NCBI GenBank assembly: GCA_947632425.1
Contig: CANRPG010000010.1
Coordinates: 1-21,527 of the forward strand
Source: an uncultured Clostridia bacterium
GTDB taxonomy: Bacteria; Bacillota; Clostridia; Oscillospirales; Ruminococcaceae
Direction of reading: 5' to 3'
Length of the DNA: 21,527 bases
Both the position numbers and the translations under genes were made by a program. Shown piece after piece: positions 1 to 5,947 of this stretch. Positions within the stretch are counted from its first letter, which is position 1, and each line of letters starts with the position of its first letter. The notes beneath the pieces are model-generated. The model did not search any database and was not told the DNA's origin. It was given only the letters and a program-made list of their open reading frames with translations.

Positions 1-935
1 TCGTGGAATGTGCGCGACATTTTGCCTATGCCGCCGCATGAATACACCATTACCACCTCGGGGGCGACAAACTCTTCGCCGCTTTCTAAAAGCCACGAAA
101 AATCGGCGTGATTTATACCCATTATAAAGCGCGTTTTCTTGTGCTGGGTAACTTCTGCCTGAGCTATAAAGTTGCCCGAATACACAAAACCGAAGCCGTA
201 TGCCTCGCCGATGTCCTCATCAGCGCTGTGAGAGACCAGAGCGACAAACGGGTTGTTCTGGTGAGAGCTTTCGCCGCGCATTGAATCTATAAGCTGTTTG
301 CCGTGGTGCAGCGGCGCGCGTTCGACCTGCCTCTCCCTCGCCCACGAGCCGTTGAGGGTCATCATGTCATAATTGCAGTCGTCAAACTCAACGCAGGCAG
401 AAAGAGCTTTGGTGAGCGTTACGGGTTTGTCGCCGCAGTTTTTGAGCCGCACGCTGCGGGTTATAACGTCAAGGTCTTCAAACGCCGTATACAAAAGCGT
501 TACCCGAAGCCCTACAGCCTTGTCAACGCACTCTATTTCAAGAGTTGAAGCCTCGTTTTCCTCTGCAAATGTGGCAGGCAGACCGGTGAGCTTCGGTTTA
601 CCGCCGTAAATTTTGTGCGAAACATACTCTAAATTGCAGGTAGAGCAGCCGTTTTCATCGGTAATTTTAAGTGCGCAGTCGCGGTAGTCGCCCGTGCCGA
701 ATGTGGGGTACTCCATAGGCAGGGTGTCAAGGTATGATGCCCTGTCGCGGTCGTTTGTAAGCGGCGTGAAAGGGCTTTCGTCCAGCCGCAGAAGATAGTT
801 AAGGTCTTCATCGGGCAGGCGTTTGCCGAAATACACGTGTGCAAGGTAGCCGCACGGCGCAACAGCTAAAATATAGCTTGTATCTTTAGCGCAGATGTTA
901 AAGCTTTGTGATCTTTCGTTATAATATATTCCCAT
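1..935 (-). CDS. alpha-galactosidase, GH36 family (N-terminal part, cut by window edge)
   Basis: Reading the minus strand from the ATG at 935 gives an open frame of about 311 codons running off the left edge; GH36 enzymes are usually about 700-750 residues, so less than half is present. The translation starts MGIYYNERSQSF and contains blocks I recognise from the GH36 N-terminal beta-sandwich domain: NGSWARER, GESSHQNNPF, and GFVYSGNF. The (alpha/beta)8 catalytic barrel with its two Asp residues lies outside the window. The family releases terminal alpha-1,6-galactose from raffinose-family sugars and galactomannan oligosaccharides. No signal peptide is visible, so a cytoplasmic enzyme is likely. 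The start is supported by a GGAG ribosome binding site a few bases upstream and by a good promoter at 969-996. The upstream neighbour is divergent, so this is the first gene of its transcript. Confidence 0.9.
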   Translation of the reverse strand, partial: MGIYYNERSQSFNICAKDTSYILAVAPCGYLAHVYFGKRLPDEDLNYLLRLDESPFTPLTNDRDRASYLDTLPMEYPTFGTGDYRDCALKITDENGCSTCNLEYVSHKIYGGKPKLTGLPATFAEENEASTLEIECVDKAVGLRVTLLYTAFEDLDVITRSVRLKNCGDKPVTLTKALSACVEFDDCNYDMMTLNGSWARERQVERAPLHHGKQLIDSMRGESSHQNNPFVALVSHSADEDIGEAYGFGFVYSGNFIAQAEVTQHKKTRFIMGINHADFSWLLESGEEFVAPEVVMVYSCGGIGKMSRTFH

Positions 936-968
936 AGAAATATCTCCTCAAATAAATTTTACATAATA

Positions 969-996
969 ATTATAGCACATCTGCCCGATATTTCAA
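969..996 (-). promoter_or_regulatory. sigma-A-type promoter of the GH36 gene
   Basis: On the minus strand a TTGAAA -35 box (991-996) is followed by 16 bases and a perfect TATAAT -10 box (969-974), preceded by TGC as an extended -10. It lies 34 bases before the GH36 start codon. No operator was identified. Confidence 0.75.
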
Positions 997-1127
997 TAGA
1001 AGAAAGCGGCATAAATCATCTGCAAGAGTATATTTTTTGTAAATTGCTTAAAATGATGAACAAAGAATAAGTACAAGCCGTGAGAGAATATATTTATATA
1101 ATGTTACATATAGAGAGGAGTAATTTT

Positions 1128-1415
1128 ATGGCTGTAAACAACACTGTCGAAAAGAGCGGCGAACATAGTCTTACGCTGGAGAACCGAAAAATGCTCAGCC
1201 TGACTGGGGTTACCGATATAGAGAGCTTTGACGAGGGGCAGATACTGCTTTACACGCAGCTGGGCGAGCTTGTTATAAAGGGCAGAGATCTGCACGTGAA
1301 TGAGCTTTCGGTAGACTCTGGCAGGCTGACGGTAGAGGGCGATATATGGTCGCTTTCATACGGCGAGAAAGACCGCAGGGGAAAATCGGGGCTTATAAAG
1401 AGGGCGCTGCGATGA
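1128..1415 (+). CDS. yabP: sporulation protein YabP
   Basis: This 95-residue protein matches the YabP family: near the N-terminus it has HSLTLENRKMLSLTGVTDI, then ESFDEGQILLYTQLGEL and a VKG/IKG-type turn, and it ends in a basic tail. YabP in Bacillus subtilis is about 100 residues and is made in the mother cell during sporulation; its biochemical role is not established. A longer reading from GTG at 1080 is possible, but ATG 1128 has AGGAG seven bases upstream and gives the usual family length. The stop codon overlaps the start of yabQ (ATGA), so the two are probably translationally coupled. The order yabP-yabQ-divIC-S1 protein copies the Bacillus arrangement and strengthens the call. Confidence 0.92.
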   Translation: MAVNNTVEKSGEHSLTLENRKMLSLTGVTDIESFDEGQILLYTQLGELVIKGRDLHVNELSVDSGRLTVEGDIWSLSYGEKDRRGKSGLIKRALR

Positions 1416-1894
1416 TGCTGGCGATACTGCCGAAGGGCTTCAAGACCGAGATGATATTTTCGGTAGGCACCGAGGCAAGGCTGTTTTTGTGCGCTGTGGT
1501 GATAGGCGCGCTTTTCGGCGTGGGGTATGAGCTTTTGCGCACATTCAGACGCGCGGTAAGGCATAGCGATATTGCGGTATTTATTGAGGACTTTTTGTTT
1601 GTGGTGGTGTGTGCGTTCTGGTACTTTATATTTGTGCACGCCTCGGCATGGGGGCAGGTAAGGCTGTTCATATTTATAGGTATGGTGTTGGGCATGGCGC
1701 TGGAGCAGCTTGTTTTCGGCGATGTGGTGGCGCAAAGCGCGGCGGTGATATTGCGCTCGGTGTTTGGCACGGCAGGCAAGATCATAGCTTTTCCGTTTAA
1801 AAGTATAGTGAAGATTGCAAAAAATCTGGGGTCAAAATTTGTGCAAAGCGCTAAAGTTTTCAAAAAAATAAAAAAACCGCCCGAAAACGCTTGA
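1412..1894 (+). CDS. yabQ: spore cortex biosynthesis protein YabQ
   Basis: This 160-residue integral membrane protein has the features of YabQ: several hydrophobic segments (about residues 17-40, 50-75 and 80-100) with the family-like stretch GALFGVGYELLRTFRR and IEDFLFVVVCAFWYF, then a basic, Lys-rich C-terminal tail. YabQ sits in the membranes around the forespore and is needed for spore cortex formation in Bacillus subtilis. Either ATG 1412 or ATG 1415 could be used; the first overlaps the yabP stop, and an AGAGGG sequence lies in the end of yabP. The divIC promoter overlaps the yabQ stop codon, so the sporulation pair and the division gene seem separately controllable. Confidence 0.9.
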   Translation: MMLAILPKGFKTEMIFSVGTEARLFLCAVVIGALFGVGYELLRTFRRAVRHSDIAVFIEDFLFVVVCAFWYFIFVHASAWGQVRLFIFIGMVLGMALEQLVFGDVVAQSAAVILRSVFGTAGKIIAFPFKSIVKIAKNLGSKFVQSAKVFKKIKKPPENA

Positions 1895-1920
1895 AAGATA
1901 GTGAATAAGTGTTGTATAAT
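1891..1920 (+). promoter_or_regulatory. sigma-A-type promoter of divIC, overlapping the end of yabQ
   Basis: TTGAAA (1891-1896), an 18-base spacer and TATAAT (1915-1920). The -35 box contains the yabQ stop codon. This would give vegetative expression of divIC independent of the upstream sporulation genes. Confidence 0.65.
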
Positions 1921-1976
1921 TACTTTGAATACAATGAAAGGATAGCCTAAGTCACAGGCGTAAAAGTTGCAAGTCA

Positions 1977-2288
1977 ATGGATACGGGATCAAAAAATCAA
2001 AACGGTCACAAAAGAACGATAGTGCATTATCTTGTTATTCTGGCAATAGTGCTGCTTATAGTGTATGCTGTGTTTGTCTGGGTATCTCAGAGAGCTGACA
2101 TTGAAGAGCTTACAAAGGCAAATGAAGAGCTCTCGCAGCAGATAGTGCAGACTCAGCAGCAGTGCGATGAGTATAACAGAATACTCAGCTCTGACGACCG
2201 TGACGAGTATATGGAGCGTATAGCAATTGAAAAGTACGGATACGGCTATCCGGGTGAACACCGTTATTACTTTACCAACATGGAATAG
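1977..2288 (+). CDS. divIC: cell division protein of the DivIC/FtsB family
   Basis: A 103-residue protein with the typical layout of septum-initiator proteins: a short polar N-terminus, one membrane segment (about residues 16-36), a coiled coil rich in Glu/Gln (about 40-66, with EELTKANEELSQQI) and a short extracytoplasmic tail with the family-like EYMERIAIEKYGYGYPGE. DivIC/FtsB forms a complex with FtsL and DivIB/FtsQ that activates septal peptidoglycan synthesis. The position right after yabQ and before an S1 protein is the same as in Bacillus subtilis. The ribosome binding site is weak; there is no in-frame alternative start between the upstream stop and this ATG, so the start is fairly safe. 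Confidence 0.9.
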   Translation: MDTGSKNQNGHKRTIVHYLVILAIVLLIVYAVFVWVSQRADIEELTKANEELSQQIVQTQQQCDEYNRILSSDDRDEYMERIAIEKYGYGYPGEHRYYFTNME

Positions 2289-2336
2289 CGGCACGGAAAG
2301 CGTTGTGTATTTTTCAAGAGAGAGGTTATTATCCGT

Positions 2337-2819
2337 ATGCGGCTTGAGGTCGGAAAAATTTACGAGGGAAAGATCACAGGAATTACAAAGTTCGGCGCGT
2401 TTGTTGACATCGTCGAGCAGGGGCACAAGGTAACGGGCATGGTGCATATATCCGAGATAGCAAACACCTATGTGAGCGAGATCAAGGATCATGTGCAGGA
2501 AGGTCAGACCGTGAAGGTCAAGGTGCTGAGTGTTTCAGAGGACGGAAAGACGAGTTTGTCTATAAAGAAGGCTGAGGAAAGCCCGAGGGAACGTCAGCAG
2601 TTTCGCGGCAGGAGCGACGGCGGCTTTAAGAAAAGACGTCCGACGGGTGAGAGCGAGCAGCCGCCCGAATACATACCGACGAGGTCTACGCTGACAGAGA
2701 GCGGCGATCAGTCATTTGAGGATATGCTCAGCAAATTCAAGGCGTCGAGCGAGGAAAAGATCGGCGATATGAAAAAAGCCAAGGAAAACAAACGCAGGAG
2801 CAATTCACACAGAAAGTAA
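2337..2819 (+). CDS. yabR: S1 RNA-binding domain protein (YabR-like)
   Basis: This 160-residue protein starts with one S1 domain (about residues 1-76): LEVGKIYEGKITGITKFGAF, then GMVHISEIA and GQTVKVKVLSV, ending with LSIKKA. The remainder is polar, with an Arg/Gly-rich patch (QQFRGRSDGGFKKRR), a likely disordered linker, and a Lys/Arg-rich tail, so it probably contacts RNA or the ribosome. It corresponds in place and layout to YabR of Bacillus subtilis, the S1 protein downstream of divIC; the exact cellular role is not known. An AGAGAGG stretch lies about 11 bases before the ATG, which is a slightly long spacing. An intrinsic terminator follows the stop codon. Confidence 0.85.
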   Translation: MRLEVGKIYEGKITGITKFGAFVDIVEQGHKVTGMVHISEIANTYVSEIKDHVQEGQTVKVKVLSVSEDGKTSLSIKKAEESPRERQQFRGRSDGGFKKRRPTGESEQPPEYIPTRSTLTESGDQSFEDMLSKFKASSEEKIGDMKKAKENKRRSNSHRK

Positions 2820-2824
2820 GCGTG

Positions 2825-2860
2825 ATGCAGGCTTTGAAAGATAAGTCTGCATTTTGTTTT
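2825..2860 (+). terminator. intrinsic terminator after the S1 protein gene
   Basis: A 10-base-pair stem with one G-U pair (2825-2834 with 2843-2852), an 8-base loop and the T-rich tail TTTTGTTTT. It separates the divIC/S1 unit from the DUF4321 gene, although the downstream ribosome binding site begins almost at once, so some readthrough is likely. Confidence 0.7.
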
Positions 2861-2881
2861 GAAAGAGAGAGGAGAATAAAA

Positions 2882-3148
2882 ATGTCAAAGGATTTTAAAA
2901 ACACGTTCGCGTTCATATTTTTTGTGCTGGCAGGCATAGTGCTGGGGGCTTTCATAGCCTACATATGCGACGGCAGGTCGTATGTGGGCTGGCTGGCGTG
3001 GGGGCAGTCGATAGGCTTTGATCCCGTGCATATAGACCTGAACGTTTTGTCGTTCACGCTGGGAATGAAGCTCAATGTTACCGTGGCGCAGATATTCTGC
3101 GTTGCTATAATGCTTATTGTGAACGCCAAGCTTTGCAAAAGAGGTTGA
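2882..3148 (+). CDS. DUF4321-type small membrane protein
   Basis: An 88-residue protein with two hydrophobic segments (about residues 8-29 and 66-83) joined by a loop containing YVGWLAWGQSIGF and VLSFTLGMKLNV. This W-L-A-x-G-x-S-x-G-F block followed by a second helix is what I recall of the DUF4321 family of Firmicutes, whose function is unknown. An upstream in-frame start at 2822 exists, but ATG 2882 is preceded by GAGAGGAG at good distance, and the longer form would place the terminator hairpin inside the gene. The next gene starts seven bases after the stop, so the two are likely cotranscribed. Confidence 0.75.
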   Translation: MSKDFKNTFAFIFFVLAGIVLGAFIAYICDGRSYVGWLAWGQSIGFDPVHIDLNVLSFTLGMKLNVTVAQIFCVAIMLIVNAKLCKRG

Positions 3149-3154
3149 TATATT

Positions 3155-3871
3155 TTGAATATGCTGAGTATGCTGAAAAAGCTTGCGGCGGTCACGCTGG
3201 CGGCGGCGGTGTGTGCTTCATGCTCTTTTATGGGGCAGACCGAAAGCAGTGAAAAGCTAGAGGGTCAGGAAATAATAGAGAAGTCTATGAAGGCATACAA
3301 CGAGCAAAACAGCGGCGGCTATGAGGCTTACGACAACACGATCGGAGAACTGACAGAGAGGTTTGTATATCAGTATGACGAAGTGGGGTTTCTGATATAT
3401 CTTTCGGAGCAGTATAACGACGGCAAAGTGTACAAAGAATACAGTTCGGGGTATGCAACGTATGCAGAAGAAAACGGAGTGGGCAAAAAGCTGCCCAAAA
3501 GCGACGAGCGCGTTGTTATGTATACAAAAGATTATTCGCGCAACACAAAGACCACAGATGCGATATTCGGCTTTATAGCAAGCGGTGTGGAAAATGCAGA
3601 GCGCAAAGATACCGACGGCGGCAGCACGCTGACTTACACATATTCGCCGAAAGATGCAGGGGTATCTGTAGACGGCGGAACGCTTGACAGCTATGTTATA
3701 GAGTACACGCTTGACAGCTTTGAGAAGGTAAGGCAGATACACCAGATCGCGAAAGGCAAAAACGACGACGGCAGCGAGCTTGTTATGGATTACACGGTAA
3801 AGATAATGTACGCCGGCGAAACAGGTGAGATAGAAAACCCGATAAAGGTTGAAAGTGCGGCGGAGGAGTGA
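3155..3871 (+). CDS. putative lipoprotein of unknown function
   Basis: This 238-residue protein starts with a short basic and hydrophobic signal (LKKLAAVTLAAAVC) ending in VCASC, a lipobox-like site with an unusual Cys at -3. The rest is polar and rich in Tyr, Asp, Glu and Gly, with alternating strands suggesting a beta-rich extracytoplasmic domain; the layout (signal, EKSMKAYNEQN helix, then repeated strand pairs) is loosely like LolA/LppX-type lipid-binding folds, but this is only an impression. TTG 3155 has GAGG ten bases upstream; ATG 3161 is an alternative. It is tightly placed between the DUF4321 gene and an AraC regulator, only nine bases before the latter. Confidence 0.7.
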   Translation: MNMLSMLKKLAAVTLAAAVCASCSFMGQTESSEKLEGQEIIEKSMKAYNEQNSGGYEAYDNTIGELTERFVYQYDEVGFLIYLSEQYNDGKVYKEYSSGYATYAEENGVGKKLPKSDERVVMYTKDYSRNTKTTDAIFGFIASGVENAERKDTDGGSTLTYTYSPKDAGVSVDGGTLDSYVIEYTLDSFEKVRQIHQIAKGKNDDGSELVMDYTVKIMYAGETGEIENPIKVESAAEE

Positions 3872-3880
3872 GCGCACGGT

Positions 3881-4723
3881 ATGAGCAGAAATGTTACGGA
3901 AGCGACCGAAACAGCGGTGCTTAGCGCGGAGAGCAGGACATTGCCGCAGAAAATGCACAGTCACTATCATTATGAAGTTTTGTATGCCATGAAGGGCACG
4001 GCATCGGTAACGGCAGGGAACACGAAAAACATACTTACAAAGGGCAGTATTTTTCTTGTCCATGCAGGTGTGGTGCACTCGGTGACGGCAGGGCTTGGCG
4101 CGAAGGTGGTATCTATACGCTTTGACCCTGTGTATCTCTGCACGCTTGGCGTTGCGTTTGAGCGGCTGCCGCTGATACTGAAAAAGGCATCTACCAGCCT
4201 GTGTGCGCAGTCGCTTTTTACGGTAGGCGCTATAGATGAAAACATCGCGGAATACTGTTTTTCGCAGTGCGTGAGCGAGGCAAACGGCAGCAGTTACGGC
4301 TATGACATTGTTATAAATTCAAGTCTTGGCAGACTGCTTATTGAGATGATACGGATATGGTGCAAAGCAGGGTTTGTTATAGACGGCGGCGTGAGCGCGG
4401 AAAAGCTGGATATGAACAGCGTTGGGGCGTATATAGTAAAGCACTGCGACGAGCAACTGCGCGTTGAAGATCTTGCGGCAAAGTGCGGCATGAGCTATTC
4501 GTATTTTGCAAAGCGTTTTCGCGCGGTATACGGGCAGACCTGCAAAGAGTATATTGAAAATGTGCGCATTGACAGGGCTGAAAAGCTGCTGCTGTTTACA
4601 AGCCACGACCTTAGTTTTATAAGTCAGGAGCTGGGATTTTCCGATTGCAGCCATCTTATAAAGGTATTTCGGCAGCACAAGGGCGTAACACCGCGCCAGT
4701 TCAGAATGAGAAAAGGTCAATAA
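3881..4723 (+). CDS. AraC family transcriptional regulator with N-terminal cupin
   Basis: The 280-residue protein has an N-terminal cupin sensor domain (about residues 15-90, with HSHYHYE at 26-32 and FLVHAGVVHSV) and a C-terminal AraC-type DNA-binding domain (about 178-278). The latter shows both helix-turn-helix units: VEDLAAKCGMSYSYFAKRF, then LSFISQELGFSDCSHLIKVF and the closing GVTPRQFR. Cupin-type members usually bind a sugar or other small carbon compound and control nearby transport or catabolic genes. No such genes lie next to it here, so its target cannot be named. The middle (90-175) is less conserved and Cys-containing. It is probably cotranscribed with the two genes before it and ends in an intrinsic terminator. 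Confidence 0.92.
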   Translation: MSRNVTEATETAVLSAESRTLPQKMHSHYHYEVLYAMKGTASVTAGNTKNILTKGSIFLVHAGVVHSVTAGLGAKVVSIRFDPVYLCTLGVAFERLPLILKKASTSLCAQSLFTVGAIDENIAEYCFSQCVSEANGSSYGYDIVINSSLGRLLIEMIRIWCKAGFVIDGGVSAEKLDMNSVGAYIVKHCDEQLRVEDLAAKCGMSYSYFAKRFRAVYGQTCKEYIENVRIDRAEKLLLFTSHDLSFISQELGFSDCSHLIKVFRQHKGVTPRQFRMRKGQ

Positions 4724-4745
4724 TGTTTGACCTTTCTTTGTTTTT
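4712..4745 (+). terminator. intrinsic terminator at the end of the AraC gene
   Basis: A perfect 9-base-pair stem (4712-4720 with 4727-4735), a 6-base loop containing most of the stop codon, and an interrupted T-rich tail. The 3' arm of the stem also contains the TTGACC -35 box of the following promoter. Confidence 0.65.
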
Positions 4746-4755
4746 GTGGTATAAT
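4727..4755 (+). promoter_or_regulatory. strong sigma-A-type promoter facing a gene-free region
   Basis: TTGACC (4727-4732), exactly 17 bases, then TATAAT (4750-4755) with an extended TGG before it. It is one of the best promoters in the window, yet no convincing coding frame follows until 5483. It could serve a noncoding RNA or give a very long leader to the small Cys-motif protein. Confidence 0.75.
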
Positions 4756-4761
4756 AATATA

Positions 4762-4998
4762 GATATGAATTTTCGCGCTGTCGCGCCACCTGCGGAGCTG
4801 TTTAACGCCCTCTGTAGTTCGGTTTTCTTCTCATTTTGAGTGTGCTAATACTTTTGCGCATCTCTGTTCGAGGGGAAAACCATAGGGGTATAGGGAGTGT
4901 ATCTGCAAGGCAGGGCGCGCAGGCTCCACAGCGTCTGCAAGCAGCCGCCACAAGTTTCTTGCGAAACTTGCTCCCTTTTATCTAAAATTTCCCCTCGA
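4762..4998 (+). ncRNA. candidate structured noncoding RNA
   Basis: Transcription from the promoter at 4727-4755 should begin near 4762. A perfect 11-base-pair long-range stem (4868-4878 with 4988-4998) encloses 109 bases. Inside it are a second stem (4892-4897 with 4971-4976) and a perfect 8-base-pair hairpin with a TTGC loop (4951-4970). The nesting is consistent with one folded domain. I do not recognise 6S RNA, tmRNA, RNase P RNA, SRP RNA or a known riboswitch. The short open frames here (up to 74 codons) have no ribosome binding site and look accidental. It could equally be an interspersed repeat made of palindromes. The 3' end is unknown. Confidence 0.35.
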
Positions 4999-5009
4999 GC
5001 TCTCTTTAG

Positions 5010-5027
5010 GCGGTCGCTTGCGACCGC
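5010..5027. repeat. perfect hairpin in the gene-free region
   Basis: A 7-base-pair GC-rich perfect inverted repeat (5010-5016 with 5021-5027) around a CTTG tetraloop. The sequence CGACCGCT at 5021-5028 recurs at 5074-5081. There is no T-tract, so it is not a terminator. The following stretch 5028-5190 shows no gene and no structure I can support. Confidence 0.5.
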
Positions 5028-5277
5028 TGTACCCGACACCTACGACCACGCGCTGAGCCTTGGTGAAAAGTCGCGACCGCTTCACTCGGAACTTCGTGCC
5101 TTTGAGATTGCGGCGAGATAGCGAAATACGCATAGGGTTTGTTTGCAAGGAAACGGAGGTCAGTAGTGCGGGAATTTGATTTGAAACGTACTGCACATGA
5201 ATTTCATGACAGTTGATTTACAGCTTTTGTAGAAATAGCGTAAAAGTCCACGCCATTGAGAGTAAATGCACTGTGCA

Positions 5278-5390
5278 AAAGAATTACGGTTTTGTTTTCT
5301 GAAAGGCTTTAGACTTTCAGAAAACAAAATAGCCGACACCATAAAGTCGGCTAAGTAATTCTTTCAAGTGGCTTGGAGGCTAAAGCCGAC
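5278..5390 (+). promoter_or_regulatory. three-way-junction RNA structure upstream of the small CxxC protein, with a competing pairing
   Basis: Three perfect stems fit together: an outer 10-base-pair stem (5278-5287 with 5355-5364), a 16-base-pair hairpin (5290-5305 with 5314-5329) and a 7-base-pair hairpin (5331-5337 with 5346-5352), with only 1-2 unpaired bases at the junction. The sequence AGCCGAC of the third stem recurs at 5384-5390, so the segment 5346-5352 can pair with either copy, a layout seen in attenuators and riboswitches. It ends about 90 bases before the start codon at 5483. A further small hairpin with a GTAA tetraloop (TGCGC/GCGCA) lies near 5410-5425. I do not recognise a known riboswitch class. 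Confidence 0.45.
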
Positions 5391-5482
5391 AAGACACTGA
5401 GCTCCAGCAGGCTGCGCGTAAGCGCAAATATTATATCGCAGAAACACTTTTGTATAAATAAAATAAATTTGAGGTGAAAATT

Positions 5483-5824
5483 ATGAGTAATGAAGTCAAA
5501 GGTTTAGCTTACCTGACAGAAGAAACCGAAAGCGAGGTTTGCTACAAATACGGAAGCTTTTACAGCGATGACCCCGGGAATTACAACAATGACAAATTGT
5601 GCGACGGTCAGATAATCATACACAAGGACCTGCTTGCAAAATTTCCCGACAGAAGTCAGCTTGGTGCAAACAAAGTGGTTAAATTTAAAAATTGCAGCAA
5701 CTGCCGCGCTAAAACTACAGATGAGTTTGAAGTAGATCTTGTGGCGCTGGCTCTGCTGGGCGAAATATTCAAAGAGTACGACAAGACTAAAAAATTTCCG
5801 AAAGAATGCAGTATTTGCAAATAA
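5483..5824 (+). CDS. small protein with two CxxC motifs, unknown function
   Basis: A 113-residue soluble protein I do not recognise. It carries six cysteines: Cys near residue 20 and 40, CSNC in the middle and CSIC at the very C-terminus. The two CxxC pairs could bind one zinc ion or an iron-sulphur cluster, or form disulphides; this is inference. No signal peptide or membrane segment is seen, and the protein is rich in Lys and Asp. ATG 5483 is chosen over GTG 5474 because GAGGTG at 5471-5476 then sits six bases upstream as a ribosome binding site. It stands alone between a structured gene-free region and a long hairpin, so context gives no role. Confidence 0.7.
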   Translation: MSNEVKGLAYLTEETESEVCYKYGSFYSDDPGNYNNDKLCDGQIIIHKDLLAKFPDRSQLGANKVVKFKNCSNCRAKTTDEFEVDLVALALLGEIFKEYDKTKKFPKECSICK

Positions 5825-5861
5825 AATTATCGCAGTTTAATGTATTTACCTGCTTTTCTTT

Positions 5862-5917
5862 TTGGGGGAAGACCCTTGGCAGTTGTGAAACAACTGTGCA
5901 AAAGAGGTCTCCCCCAA
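5862..5917. repeat. long near-perfect hairpin (palindromic element)
   Basis: The arms 5862-5874 and 5906-5917 pair over 12 base pairs with one bulged A, and an inner 7-base-pair hairpin (5880-5886 with 5890-5896) has a GAA loop. No T-tract follows on either strand, so it is not a classic terminator. It could be a mobile palindromic element, an RNA-processing or stabilising site, or a weak transcription pause before the DUF1846 gene. Confidence 0.5.
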
Positions 5918-5947
5918 TAGCAAAGTATATAACGCAGAGGAGTAAAC

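Noticed and set aside
303..862. Plus- and minus-strand short frames in the first kilobase
   Set aside because: They are shadows of the partial GH36 frame, which shows clear family motifs over its whole length.
1085..1114. Sigma-E-like promoter (GAATATA, 14 bases, CATATAGA) or a TATAAT at 1097-1102 before yabP
   Set aside because: The sigma-E-like match would start transcription downstream of the ribosome binding site; the TATAAT has no -35 box at proper distance. The real promoter remains unidentified.
3257..4078. 273-codon minus-strand open frame
   Set aside because: It is antisense to the lipoprotein and AraC genes, very rich in Cys, Arg, Tyr and His as expected from a shadow frame, and has no supporting signals.
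4897..5121. Open frame of 74 codons, and similar short frames on both strands between 4845 and 5342
   Set aside because: They have no ribosome binding site, overlap stem-loops and have odd composition rich in Arg, Ser and Cys; they look accidental.
4762..5470. 6S RNA, tmRNA, RNase P RNA or SRP RNA
   Set aside because: The hallmark sequences of these RNAs were looked for and not found.
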